From positions 1-34,672 of the forward strand of contig LQBH01000015.1 of the NCBI GenBank assembly GCA_002030015.1: DNA of 34,672 nt, read 5' to 3'. Shown piece by piece: positions 8,459 through 17,084 of this stretch; the stretch's first letter is position 1, and each line of letters starts with the position of its first letter. The position numbers and the translations under genes were made by a program. The DNA is from a delta proteobacterium MLS_D. Lineage in GTDB: Bacteria > Desulfobacterota > Syntrophia > Syntrophales > UBA2210. The notes beneath the pieces are model-generated. The model had not been told where the DNA came from. It did no database searches and saw nothing but the letters and a program-made list of their open reading frames with translations.

Positions 8459-9343
8459 ATGGAAAAAGAAGCCATCGCGATTATAGGCGCCGGCAAGGTA
8501 GGCACGGCGATCGGCTGTCTTCTCAAATCCGCCGGGTATGTCGTCGCCGCTCTCGCCGATATTTCTGAGATCGCGCTTGAACAGGGAAGCCGCATCACGG
8601 GCGGACGAACTTTTACCGACCCCGTCCGGGCGGCCGAACTGGCCGACACTGTTTTCATCACCACCGTGGATGACCAGATTGGAAGTGTCTGCAGCTACCT
8701 CGCTGAAGGAGGCGTCCTCGGGCCGGGCAAACGGGCGGTTCATATGAGCGGCGGGGGAGGCCTCAACCTTCTGGAACCGGCTCGCGCAGCCGGAGCCCGC
8801 GTTGCCTGCATACACCCGCTTCAGTCGTTCGCCGATCTGGACGGCAGTATTCGGTCCATTCCAGGAAGCACCTTTGCCGTCACAGCCGACGATGAAATCC
8901 GTGACTGGGCGCTTCAGGTGGTCCGCGACCTGGGCGGCGTCTCTTTTTTCCTGGCCGACGAAGACAAGCCGCTGTATCACGCCGCCGCCTGTTTCGCTTC
9001 CAACTATCTTGTTTCACTAATGAATATTGTCGTTTCTCTGTACGGGACGCTCGGCCTCGATTCGAATGAAGCACTCAGGGCCGTCTGGCCGCTTGTGCAG
9101 GGAACAATCGATAATATTAAAAATAACGGCGTCGATGACGCTCTAACGGGCCCGGTTGTACGGGGCGACGTGATGACCATCCGTAGTCATCTGGACGTTC
9201 TCGCCGCGAAGGCGCCTGAAACGCTGCCGTTATATCGGGCGCTGGGTCGCGCCGCCCTCGGCATCGCCGTGAAAAACAGGCGCATTTCCGAAGAAAAGTC
9301 GGCGGAATTAGATGCGCTTCTGAAAGGAGACGATCTAAAATGA
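8459..9343 (+). CDS. Rossmann-like / DUF2520 dehydrogenase, possible ketopantoate reductase (PanG type)
   Basis: This 294-residue protein begins with an NAD(P)-binding fold (AIIGAGKVGTAIGCLLKSAG) and carries DTVFITTVDDQIGSVC and the DUF2520-type block GARVACIHPLQSFADLDGSI, then a helical C-terminal domain as in the 6-phosphogluconate-dehydrogenase superfamily. It overlaps panB by four bases. Ketopantoate, the product of PanB, must be reduced to pantoate, and no PanE is present. To my knowledge PanG-type ketopantoate reductases belong to this general fold, so that role is a good guess but not proven. ATG 8459 is preferred over 8432: it follows GGAG at proper spacing and starts directly with the Rossmann strand, while 8432 lies within the terminator T-run. 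Confidence 0.8.
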   Translation: MEKEAIAIIGAGKVGTAIGCLLKSAGYVVAALADISEIALEQGSRITGGRTFTDPVRAAELADTVFITTVDDQIGSVCSYLAEGGVLGPGKRAVHMSGGGGLNLLEPARAAGARVACIHPLQSFADLDGSIRSIPGSTFAVTADDEIRDWALQVVRDLGGVSFFLADEDKPLYHAAACFASNYLVSLMNIVVSLYGTLGLDSNEALRAVWPLVQGTIDNIKNNGVDDALTGPVVRGDVMTIRSHLDVLAAKAPETLPLYRALGRAALGIAVKNRRISEEKSAELDALLKGDDLK

Positions 9344-10155
9344 GTAAAGAAGGAAAAGCGCGCGCCGTGACGAAGATGACCATTCTGGATAAGAAGAAAC
9401 GCGGTGAAAAGATCACCATGCTTACCGCCTATGACTATTCGACGGCCGCCATGATGGACGAGGTGGGCGTCGACATGATACTGGTGGGTGACTCGCTGGG
9501 CAATGTTGTCCTCGGATACGACAATACCATTCCCGTCACCATGGATGACATGATTCATCACACCAGTGCCGTTACACGCGGCGCAAAACGTCTCATGGTC
9601 ATCGCCGACATGCCCTTCATGTCGTACCAGGCGTCGGTGGAAAGCGCCCTGGAAAACGCGGGCCGCCTCATGAAAGAAGCGGGCGCGCACGGCGTCAAGG
9701 TCGAGGGGGGACGCGAGATCGCCGAAGCGGTTCAACGAATGACCGCGTCAGGCATTCCCGTCGTCGGCCACCTGGGACTGACGCCCCAGTCGATTCACCA
9801 GATGGGGGGCTTCAGGATGCAGGGCAAGACCGAAGAGGCGGCGCTCCGCATCAAGGAAGACGCCCTTCTTCTCCAGGAAGCTGGCGCATTCGCGATCGTC
9901 CTCGAAGCGGTACCGGCGGCGCTGGCGGGAGAAATCACCGAAAGTCTGGCCATACCGACCATCGGCATCGGCGCCGGACCGCAGTGCGACGGGCAGGTGC
10001 TGGTGGTCAACGACCTGCTCGGCATGTACGAAAAATTTACGCCGAAATTCGTCAAGAAATACGCCGACCTGGCGGGAACGATGAAAAAAGCCTTCCGCGA
10101 GTACTGCGACGAGGTCAAAGACGGCACGTTCCCCGGACCGGAACATTACTCGTAG
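9340..10155 (+). CDS. panB: 3-methyl-2-oxobutanoate hydroxymethyltransferase
   Basis: PanB adds a hydroxymethyl group from methylene-tetrahydrofolate to alpha-ketoisovalerate, giving ketopantoate, the first step of pantothenate and CoA synthesis. The 271-residue product shows the family motifs MLTAYDYSTAAMMDEVGVD, LVGDSLGNVVLGYD, GAHGVKVEGG, VVGHLGLTPQSIHQMGGF and TIGIGAGPQCDGQVLVVND, which together make the barrel and its Mg/ketopantoate site. The ATG overlaps the DUF2520 stop (ATGA) and follows AAAGGAG at 10-base spacing. No panC, panD or panE is present. A terminator candidate follows at 10178. Confidence 0.97.
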   Translation: MSKEGKARAVTKMTILDKKKRGEKITMLTAYDYSTAAMMDEVGVDMILVGDSLGNVVLGYDNTIPVTMDDMIHHTSAVTRGAKRLMVIADMPFMSYQASVESALENAGRLMKEAGAHGVKVEGGREIAEAVQRMTASGIPVVGHLGLTPQSIHQMGGFRMQGKTEEAALRIKEDALLLQEAGAFAIVLEAVPAALAGEITESLAIPTIGIGAGPQCDGQVLVVNDLLGMYEKFTPKFVKKYADLAGTMKKAFREYCDEVKDGTFPGPEHYS

Positions 10156-10177
10156 CGGCATCGAACGGGATCCACCG

Positions 10178-10211
10178 AATGGTCCGGGACCGCCCCGCCG
10201 TACCATTTTTT
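10178..10211 (+). terminator. Candidate terminator after panB
   Basis: AATGGT (10178-10183) pairs with ACCATT (10202-10207), and an inner CGGG/CCCG pairs across a small asymmetric loop, ending in a T-run to 10211. It separates panB from the adk promoter that begins two bases later. Confidence 0.5.
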
Positions 10212-10212
10212 C

Positions 10213-10241
10213 TTGCCCTTTGTTGAATAATTTCTTATAAG
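10213..10241 (+). promoter_or_regulatory. Sigma-70 promoter for adk
   Basis: TTGCCC (10213-10218), an exact 17-base spacer and TATAAG (10236-10241). Transcription would start near 10248, giving a leader of about 40 bases before the AAAGGAG site and ATG of adk. Confidence 0.6.
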
Positions 10242-10286
10242 GGGGCACCTTTTCGGCTCGATTACTTTTATCGAAAGGAGTCCTTC

Positions 10287-10958
10287 ATGAATATTATTAT
10301 TTTCGGCCCCAACGGGAGCGGCAAAGGAACCCAGGGAGCAATCATCCAGCAGAAATTCAACGTTCCCCACATCGAAACGGGCGTCATCTTCAGGCAGAAC
10401 ATCAAGGGAGGCACGGAGCTGGGAAACAAGGCAAAGACCTATATCGACAAAGGTGAACTGGTTCCCGACGAGATCACTATTCCCATGATCCTCAACCGCA
10501 TCAAGGAAGCGGACTGCTCCGGCGGATGGCTTCTCGACGGGTTTCCCCGGAACCTGGCCCAGGCCGAAGCCATGTACGAAGCTCTCACGAAGGAGAATAT
10601 CCCCCTGGATTATGTGATCGAAATCCAGCTTGACCGCGGGATCGCGAAGAATCGCATCATGGGACGCCGTCTGTGCGTAAACGACAACAACCATCCCAAT
10701 AATATTTACATTGACGCGATCAAGCCGGTTGAAAAGGACGGCACGTTCGTCTGCCGCGTCTGCGGCGGAGAGCTTTCCACCCGCGCCGACGATCAGGACG
10801 AAGCGGCCATCGACAAGCGGCACAACATATACTATGATACAGAAAGCGGGACGATGGCGGCCATTAATTATTTCAAGGAGCGGGTCAACGTCATCAGCGT
10901 CGACGGCAGCCCGGGAGTAAAGGAAGTATCGGAGGATCTGCTGAAGAAACTCGGCTAG
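10287..10958 (+). CDS. adk: Adenylate kinase with long, atypical zinc-type LID
   Basis: Adenylate kinase interconverts ATP + AMP and 2 ADP. The 223-residue product has a P-loop GPNGSGKGTQ (Asn and Ser where many bacteria have Pro and Ala), the AMP site TGVIFRQNI, and LLDGFPRN. The long LID has Cys130, then Cys156 and Cys159 (CRVCGGELSTRADD). The fourth zinc ligand expected three residues after Cys130 is missing, and His136 is the nearest candidate, so a Cys-His-Cys-Cys site is possible. Start ATG 10287 follows AAAGGAG. It has its own promoter and terminator and appears monocistronic. The assignment is secure; LID metal binding is inferred. Confidence 0.93.
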   Translation: MNIIIFGPNGSGKGTQGAIIQQKFNVPHIETGVIFRQNIKGGTELGNKAKTYIDKGELVPDEITIPMILNRIKEADCSGGWLLDGFPRNLAQAEAMYEALTKENIPLDYVIEIQLDRGIAKNRIMGRRLCVNDNNHPNNIYIDAIKPVEKDGTFVCRVCGGELSTRADDQDEAAIDKRHNIYYDTESGTMAAINYFKERVNVISVDGSPGVKEVSEDLLKKLG

Positions 10959-10982
10959 TATCCTCACTTTCTACCAGACAAC

Positions 10983-11015
10983 AAAAGCCTTCCCTTTTAC
11001 CGGAAGGCTTTTTTT
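10983..11015 (+). terminator. Strong intrinsic terminator after adk
   Basis: The 11-base arms AAAAGCCTTCC (10983-10993) and GGAAGGCTTTT (11002-11012) pair perfectly around an 8-base loop and run into a T-tract to 11015. The lepA ATG is only 15 bases further on, so lepA must be read through this site or have a promoter inside or upstream of adk. Confidence 0.85.
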
Positions 11016-11030
11016 CTCGAAAGCAGCTTC

Positions 11031-12827
11031 ATGGACAGTATTCGCAATTTCAGCATCATCGCTCATATCGATCACGGAAAGTCCACCCTGGCGGACCGGA
11101 TGATCCAGCTCGCGGGTCTTACCAACAGCCGTACGTTCAGGGACCAGATTCTCGACACCATGGACATAGAACGTGAGCGGGGCATTACCATTAAAAGCCA
11201 GGCAATTACACTCCCCTACCGTGCGCAGGACGGCGGAACCTATTACCTGAACCTCATCGACACCCCGGGTCACGTGGATTTTTCCTATGAAGTGTCCCGG
11301 TCGCTGGCGTCATGCGAGGGCGTCGTGCTCCTGGTCGACGCCGCTCAGGGCGTGCAGGCCCAAACCCTGGCCAATCTCTACCTGGCCATGGAACACGACC
11401 TGGAGATCATTCCCGTCATTAACAAGATCGATCTTCCCGCCGCCGACACGGAAAGAGTCATGGAACAGATCGAAAACGAACTCGGGCTCGACCCCTTCGG
11501 CAGCATTCTCTGCTCGGCCAAGGAAGGAACAGGCGTTCCCGACATCATGGAAGCGATAGTGCAGCGGATCCCCCCGCCCCGGGGAGATGCCGGCAAGCCC
11601 CTGTCGGCGCTCATTTTCGACGCCCAGTATGATGCCTTCCGGGGAACGGTTGTTTTTTGCCGCGTCTTCGACGGGATTATGAAAGCAGGGCAGGCCGTCC
11701 GTTTCATGCACAACGACACCGTCTATCGCGTCGAGGAAGTCGGCCGTTTTTCACTGGTGCGCGAAAAGAAAGAACAACTCGAAGCGGGTGATGTCGGATA
11801 CCTTATCGCCGGCATCAAGAACGTCGCCGACGTTTCCGTGGGCGACACCATCACCGACGACCACCGCCCCTGCGCGGCGCCCCTGCCCGGATTCAAGGAG
11901 GCTAAACCGGTGGTCTTCGCCTCCATCTATCCCATCGCCTCCGACGATTACGAAGAACTGGTCGTCGCGCTGGAAAAGTACAAGCTCAACGACGCTTCCT
12001 TTACCTATCAGAAGGATTCGTCGGTCGCCCTCGGCCAGGGGTTCCGCTGCGGTTTTCTGGGACTTCTGCACCTTGATATCGTTCAGGAACGGCTGGAACG
12101 GGAGTACGACCTTTCCATTATTCTTTCCGTGCCCAGCGTCCGTTACCGATTCATCCTGAAAAACGGCGAAACAGTCTACATTGAAAACCCGGCCCACTAT
12201 CCGGAGTCCATGTCCATCGAAAAAGCCGAAGAACCCTACATTCGGGCCACCATGATGTTCCCCGAGCAATACCTGGGAGCGGTCATGAAGCTCTGCATCG
12301 ACCGCCGGGGCGAGAACTCGCATATCAACTATCCCAGTCCCGAACGGGTTGAGTTACAGTTCGAACTTCCCCTTTCAAGCGTGATTTACGATTTCTACGA
12401 CAGCCTCAAGTCGCTGACCCAGGGCTACGGGTCCTTCGATTACGACATCATCGACTACCGGGAAAGCGACCTTGTCCTGCTCGACATTCTGGTAAACGGC
12501 GAAAAAGTAGACGCACTCTCCCAGATCGTGAACCGCGCAGTGGCCCGGGAACGGGCGCTGAACACATGCGAACGCCTCAAGGAAGAAATTCCCCGGCAGA
12601 TGTTCAAAATCGCCATTCAGGGAGCCGTCGGGGGCGAGATTATCGCCCGGACGACTATTTCGGCCTTCCGCAAGGACGTGACCGCCAAGTGTTACGGCGG
12701 CGACATCACCCGGAAGAGAAAATTGCTGGAAAAACAAAAAAAGGGTAAAAAACGGATGAAAATGGTTGGTTCCGTGTCGATTCCCCAGAGCGCCTTCGTG
12801 TCGGTGCTCAAGTCGGACAAGGGCTGA
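11031..12827 (+). CDS. lepA: Elongation factor 4 (LepA, back-translocating GTPase)
   Basis: LepA is a ribosome-bound translational GTPase related to EF-G that acts on stalled or mis-translocated ribosomes and in initiation/assembly. The 598-residue length is typical. G-domain motifs are AHIDHGKSTLADR (G1), ERERGITIK (G2), DTPGHVDFSYEVSRSL (G3) and NKIDLP (G4). The LepA-specific C-terminal domain is recognisable by KRKLLEKQKKGKKRMK. The ribosome binding site before ATG 11031 is poor, and a strong terminator lies just upstream. hemW follows after about 70 bases. Confidence 0.97.
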   Translation: MDSIRNFSIIAHIDHGKSTLADRMIQLAGLTNSRTFRDQILDTMDIERERGITIKSQAITLPYRAQDGGTYYLNLIDTPGHVDFSYEVSRSLASCEGVVLLVDAAQGVQAQTLANLYLAMEHDLEIIPVINKIDLPAADTERVMEQIENELGLDPFGSILCSAKEGTGVPDIMEAIVQRIPPPRGDAGKPLSALIFDAQYDAFRGTVVFCRVFDGIMKAGQAVRFMHNDTVYRVEEVGRFSLVREKKEQLEAGDVGYLIAGIKNVADVSVGDTITDDHRPCAAPLPGFKEAKPVVFASIYPIASDDYEELVVALEKYKLNDASFTYQKDSSVALGQGFRCGFLGLLHLDIVQERLEREYDLSIILSVPSVRYRFILKNGETVYIENPAHYPESMSIEKAEEPYIRATMMFPEQYLGAVMKLCIDRRGENSHINYPSPERVELQFELPLSSVIYDFYDSLKSLTQGYGSFDYDIIDYRESDLVLLDILVNGEKVDALSQIVNRAVARERALNTCERLKEEIPRQMFKIAIQGAVGGEIIARTTISAFRKDVTAKCYGGDITRKRKLLEKQKKGKKRMKMVGSVSIPQSAFVSVLKSDKG

Positions 12828-12898
12828 AGGCACTATACCTTTCCCTGCATTTTTCTTTTACACAATGGAGAAAGTACGGGGTGGCGGGAGGTTCTGCC

Positions 12899-14029
12899 AT
12901 GATACCGGACAATAATACAAGCACCCTGCCCGGCCTTTACATTCATGTTCCTTTCTGCGTTACCAAGTGTCCTTACTGCAACTTTTATTCCGTGACGGAC
13001 CGGTCGGCGATTCCCTCCTGGATCAACGCCCTGCGTCGGGAAATGAACTGGTACAAAGGCGAATTCGAACATTTCGATACGGTTTATCTCGGCGGCGGGA
13101 CGCCGTCGGTTCTCTCGCCGAACGAGCTTGCGGCTGTTCTCGACGGCGCGTACGAAGCTTTCACCATCTCGGGCGACTGCGAAGTCACCATCGAGGCAAA
13201 TCCCGGCGACATCGATGAGGATTTCCTGTCGTTCCTGCGCGACACCCCCGTCAACCGCGTCAATCTTGGTGTGCAGTCCTTCGACGACGCGGTTCTGGCA
13301 TACCTCGGACGGCGGCACGATTCCGAAGACTGTCGGACATCGATAAATCTTTTAAGAAACAGCGGTTACGACAACATCGGCCTCGATTTAATCTACGCCG
13401 TACCGGGGCAATCAATGAAATCATGGAAGGTCACCCTGGAAGAAGCGTTGCGCTGGAAGCCGGAACATCTTTCCTGCTACGAGTTGACCCTGGAGACCGG
13501 CACGCCGATGGGTCGGCGGTTCGCCGACGGCGACGTGGAACTTCCCGGCGAGGATGAACGGTACGATTTCTTCATGACCACTTCGGAACGCTTGGAAAAG
13601 GATGGCTACATTCATTACGAAGTGTCGAACTTCGCCCGGCGGGAAACGTTTCGATCGAGGCACAACATGAAATACTGGAATCACGTGACGTACCTTGGTC
13701 TGGGACCGTCCGCCCATTCTTTCTCTGGCAACCGGCGCTGGTGGAACCACGCCTCGGTCGAGCGCTATATTTCCGACCTCGAACATAACCGCCGCCCCCT
13801 GGAAGAAAGAGAATCCCTCACCGACAAGGACCTGCGGCTGGAACGCGTCTTCTTGGGCCTGCGAACGATCGACGGTATCGACGGAAACGACCCGGCGTTA
13901 TTCGATCCGCCGGCAAACAACATACTGCAGCAATGCCTCGCCGACGGCCTGCTCGAACACAGGGCCGGCCGGATCGTTCCAACCCGCCGCGGCCTCGCCC
14001 TGGCCGACCAGCTGGCGGTTTTGCTGTAA
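12899..14029 (+). CDS. hemW: HemW-type radical SAM protein (coproporphyrinogen oxidase-like)
   Basis: HemW proteins bind haem and a 4Fe-4S cluster and are thought to deliver haem to target proteins; they are often misnamed as oxygen-independent coproporphyrinogen oxidase. The cluster motif CVTKCPYCNF (CX3CX2C) follows LYIHVPF near the N-terminus. Next come the SAM-site glycines YLGGGTPSVLS, EANPGDI, and NLGVQSFDDAVLAYLGR, with NIGLDLIYAVPGQ further on, all typical of HemW. Length (376 residues) suits HemW rather than the longer true HemN. ATG 12899 sits six bases after GGAGG and is better than the GTG at 12881. The lepA-hemW order is common in bacteria. Confidence 0.9.
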   Translation: MIPDNNTSTLPGLYIHVPFCVTKCPYCNFYSVTDRSAIPSWINALRREMNWYKGEFEHFDTVYLGGGTPSVLSPNELAAVLDGAYEAFTISGDCEVTIEANPGDIDEDFLSFLRDTPVNRVNLGVQSFDDAVLAYLGRRHDSEDCRTSINLLRNSGYDNIGLDLIYAVPGQSMKSWKVTLEEALRWKPEHLSCYELTLETGTPMGRRFADGDVELPGEDERYDFFMTTSERLEKDGYIHYEVSNFARRETFRSRHNMKYWNHVTYLGLGPSAHSFSGNRRWWNHASVERYISDLEHNRRPLEERESLTDKDLRLERVFLGLRTIDGIDGNDPALFDPPANNILQQCLADGLLEHRAGRIVPTRRGLALADQLAVLL

Positions 14030-14146
14030 TCTGTTATGTGGATTTTTCCGGCCGCGTCACGCCGGAATACTATAAGAAACCGGGTCGAGCGCCGAGAGTA
14101 ACGGAACAAAATTTTTATATAGTGACAAAGACTCACGCCGCCGCTC

Positions 14147-16324
14147 TCACGGGTATGTTTCTTTGAGAAAATCAAGAACCCCGGCGGTGACGTCGTCCAA
14201 TTTTTCTTTCCATAGAATGCCGTGATAATCAGCTTCTACTGCTATGAAGCGTTTCTTTTCGGAGCCGGCCTTTTCATATATTTCAGATCCGCTCACCGGA
14301 TTCACCACCGGGTCATTCTCGCCCTGTATGACCAGCACGGGATCAGTAACATTCTTCAGCCTCTCTTCAACAACATCCATGAGCATTTCCAGCTGGCGCA
14401 CGCCGCTCACGGGATTGCGGAAATAATTTATATGCCTGTTCTGCGGTTCGTTCGTCACAAATTCCATTCTGCCTTTATCCACCTTGAACCGCGCCAGCAT
14501 GGTATTCCAGGCGACCACGAACGACGCGAATTTCGATGAAATATGATACAGCCTGAGCGGAGCGTTTATGGTCACCACGGCCCTGAACCCGCCCGGCTTG
14601 TTTGCCGCCTGCAACAGCGCCAGGGTTCCCCCTGTCGAAAAACCCGCGATTGCAAGAGACTTCATGGAATTTTTCATAATAATATACGCGCGTCCCACCG
14701 ATTCATACCAGTCTTCCCAGGTCCGTGTCGCCAGGTCTTCCGGCGCCGTCCCGTGTCCCCGAAGACGCGCTCCGTAAACAGAGTAGCCGTGCCTGTAAAG
14801 GTAATCAGCCAGCGGCCTGATTTCTTCAGGCGCCGCCATGTACCCGTGTACCAGGACCAGTCCCTTCCGGCCGAACAGATGTTTCATGAAAAAGGGCGCG
14901 CCGATGGTTTTCGGCTTGCTTTCGCCCTCGATATAATAGCGATCGTAATCGTCTTCGAAGATCTTCCGGTCCAGGGCCTTGAAATAGTTCCTGATCTTTT
15001 TCCTCACGAGACCGGACGGAAGCAGCATGAGGCGATCGAGCGACCTGGTCAGACTTTTCAGGGGCTCTATCTCGTTGGTCAGAACCTCGGCGATGTTGTC
15101 CTTCCTGATGGTGTGAAATTCATAGGCGGCGCTGAAACGCTCATTATTCCTGACGAGAAAACCCTTCTCGAGCGTGAAAAGGCCCTCCGCCCGGGACAGT
15201 TCAATAAAACGGTTGTACTTCTCGTGAAAATCGTCGCTCAGCAGCGTCCACTGAGGCTGGTCAAGCGATCGGTGGTAATTGTTCAGGCCGGACCGGCGCA
15301 GCTTGTCAATCGCCAGAAATACGCGATTCTTGAAATCATCCTCCCCTATCCTGTCTTTTCTGCATTTCGTCAGGATGTATGAAAAAATATGGTCGTGATT
15401 GACCGTTGTCATGGCGTAGATGGCGGCCATATACTCGTACATGATACGGACATACATTTTTTTGAAGGGCCGGACGTGTTTCAGGTCTTCCGGGTAACGA
15501 TAGAGTTTCCCGTCCGCGAGCATCCTGCGCAGGCCGGTGTTTTCTTCGATATATCGTTTCACAGGTATGGCGTGACCGAAATTTATATCGACGTCCACGC
15601 CGCGGGTAAACATCGATCCCTCGATCAGCATTTCCTCGACCGCCCTTTCGGGAAGGTCCTCCACAAGCCTGGCCGCCAACCTGCTGATGATGTTTTCAGT
15701 CGCGCGCACCGGGTAGTAGGTAATGTTGACCGGCACGATGAAGGTTTCTTTCGCCAGTACGGTGTCGATGCCGGCGGGATCAAAATCGAAATGCCGGGCC
15801 AGTTCTTCTATGGATGCGGTGTCTCCCCGTTCGAGGAACAATCGCAGTTCCTCCCGCAGAAACTGGGACCGCAGGGCGATGCGCCCCGCCCCGGTGTGAG
15901 GCGGCCTTCTCCCACCGGTGCTGAAAACGATGTAGCGCCCTTTCTCGATAATCTTCTTGTCCTTGATCATCCTGCCTTCGGGGAAAATAATCACCGGGTT
16001 GCTGTCCGTAAGCAGGGCGTTGACCAGAAGTCTGTCACGGTCCGGGTCTGTGGTGGATACGGCGCCCAAACGGGTTATGACATCGCCGATTTTTCCTTCG
16101 AAAAATTCCCGGGCCGCCAGTGACAATGGGAACCTGTTAAAATACTTCCTGATAACATAAGGCATGAGAACTGTTTCCAGTCGGGTGAAGTGATTCACCA
16201 CGAAGAGAACCGGCTGATCGGGAACGTTCTCTCTGCCGTGAACGCGGATATCGATGCCCCGTGCCCGCGTCAGGGCATCGAGCGAAGCTACGACTGTTTT
16301 TATCACCCTATCTGAAACAATCAT
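14147..16324 (-). CDS. Fusion of glycerolipid-type acyltransferase and alpha/beta hydrolase
   Basis: This 725-residue protein joins two lipid-enzyme folds. Residues about 30-250 resemble PlsC-like acyltransferases: VVNHFTRLE around His45, GDVITRLGAVS, and the FPEGR box at 114-118. The usual HX4D catalytic pair reads His45-X4-Glu50. A helical linker of about 200 residues follows. Residues about 486-725 form an alpha/beta hydrolase like monoacylglycerol lipases: VLVHGYMAAPEEI, ARLRGHGTAPEDL, nucleophile elbow GFSTGG (Ser563), Asp671 in GENDPVV and His701 in DYHGIL. It plausibly moves or removes acyl chains on a lipid. It overlaps the upstream glycerophosphodiesterase gene by 17 bases, which fits lipid turnover. 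Substrate and reaction direction are unknown. Confidence 0.82.
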   Translation of the reverse strand: MIVSDRVIKTVVASLDALTRARGIDIRVHGRENVPDQPVLFVVNHFTRLETVLMPYVIRKYFNRFPLSLAAREFFEGKIGDVITRLGAVSTTDPDRDRLLVNALLTDSNPVIIFPEGRMIKDKKIIEKGRYIVFSTGGRRPPHTGAGRIALRSQFLREELRLFLERGDTASIEELARHFDFDPAGIDTVLAKETFIVPVNITYYPVRATENIISRLAARLVEDLPERAVEEMLIEGSMFTRGVDVDINFGHAIPVKRYIEENTGLRRMLADGKLYRYPEDLKHVRPFKKMYVRIMYEYMAAIYAMTTVNHDHIFSYILTKCRKDRIGEDDFKNRVFLAIDKLRRSGLNNYHRSLDQPQWTLLSDDFHEKYNRFIELSRAEGLFTLEKGFLVRNNERFSAAYEFHTIRKDNIAEVLTNEIEPLKSLTRSLDRLMLLPSGLVRKKIRNYFKALDRKIFEDDYDRYYIEGESKPKTIGAPFFMKHLFGRKGLVLVHGYMAAPEEIRPLADYLYRHGYSVYGARLRGHGTAPEDLATRTWEDWYESVGRAYIIMKNSMKSLAIAGFSTGGTLALLQAANKPGGFRAVVTINAPLRLYHISSKFASFVVAWNTMLARFKVDKGRMEFVTNEPQNRHINYFRNPVSGVRQLEMLMDVVEERLKNVTDPVLVIQGENDPVVNPVSGSEIYEKAGSEKKRFIAVEADYHGILWKEKLDDVTAGVLDFLKETYP

Positions 16325-17084
16325 TGGTTGTCCCGTTCCGGCGACTGTCGACGAGTTTTCTCAAAACATCGGGCCGATTGGTGAAAATACCGTCAACGCC
16401 AGCCCTGATGAACCGGTTCATTTCCTTCTCGTCATCGACGGTATACACATGTACAGGAATTCCGTGCCCGTGAAGATCGGCAAGCCACGCCCCGTCAAGC
16501 TCGCTCCGGTCACAGTTAAAGGCGTCCGCTTTGTAACGTGCCGTTATTTCCGACGGCATCCCGGAACCGTACATCGTTTTATCGTACAAAACGGCGACGG
16601 GAATGTCCCGACTTGCCTGCCTGAGACGCCGCAGCACCTGTGGCTCAAAGCTGGAAAACATGACCCGTTCGGCTCTGCAGCCCCGGTTGACGATTTCTAG
16701 GCACCGCTCTTCTATGCCGCCGTCAACCCCGTCGGCTGCGGCCTCTTTCTTGATTTCAATGTTAACACCGATGCTCCCCCGGCACAGCGCCAGGACTTCT
16801 TCCAGCGTCGGTATGCGCGTTCCCGCGAACCGCCTGTCGAACCAGCTTCCGGCGTCGAGTCTTTTCAGTTCTTTCAGGGAGTGGTCGGCCGTGCGGCCCC
16901 GGCCGTTTGTACACCGTTCGAGTGTCGCGTCGTGGAAAACAATAACCTCGCCGTCGCGGCTCAATCGGACGTCAAGCTCAACCATATCGGCGCCGAGTTC
17001 CACGGCTGCTTCGAACGATGGAAGCGTGTTTTCCGGACAGTATGCCGACGCGCCCCGGTGGGCGATAACGGCGACGCCCGCCAT
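16308..17084 (-). CDS. Glycerophosphodiester phosphodiesterase
   Basis: GlpQ/UgpQ-type enzymes cut glycerophosphodiesters, the deacylated products of phospholipids, to glycerol-3-phosphate and an alcohol. Hallmarks are IAHRGAS near the start, CPENTLPSFEAA, DMVELDVRLSRDGEVIVFHD (metal-binding Glu and Asp, catalytic His), NIEIKK, and the closing DGIFTNRPD. About 258 residues and no signal peptide point to the cytosolic UgpQ-like form. I chose ATG 17084, preceded by AAAAGG at good spacing and starting MAGVAVIAHRG. ATG 17141 would add 19 unconvincing residues. It overlaps the acyltransferase-hydrolase gene by 17 bases, suggesting a joint role in lipid recycling. Confidence 0.9.
   Translation of the reverse strand: MAGVAVIAHRGASAYCPENTLPSFEAAVELGADMVELDVRLSRDGEVIVFHDATLERCTNGRGRTADHSLKELKRLDAGSWFDRRFAGTRIPTLEEVLALCRGSIGVNIEIKKEAAADGVDGGIEERCLEIVNRGCRAERVMFSSFEPQVLRRLRQASRDIPVAVLYDKTMYGSGMPSEITARYKADAFNCDRSELDGAWLADLHGHGIPVHVYTVDDEKEMNRFIRAGVDGIFTNRPDVLRKLVDSRRNGTTNDCFR

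Noticed and set aside
8204-8980. A 258-codon minus-strand frame covering the panB leader
   Set aside because: It is antisense to the DUF2520 gene and to the structured leader, has no ribosome site and no recognisable domain.
13648-13657. Second PsrA-like palindrome GAAACGTTTC
   Set aside because: It lies inside the hemW coding region, has no spacer and is far from any start, so it is probably chance.
14046-14067. Hairpin TTCCGGC / GCCGGAA between convergent genes as a bidirectional terminator
   Set aside because: The stem is perfect, but the T-run lies upstream of it on the plus strand and the minus strand has A instead of T after it, so it is not a canonical intrinsic terminator either way.
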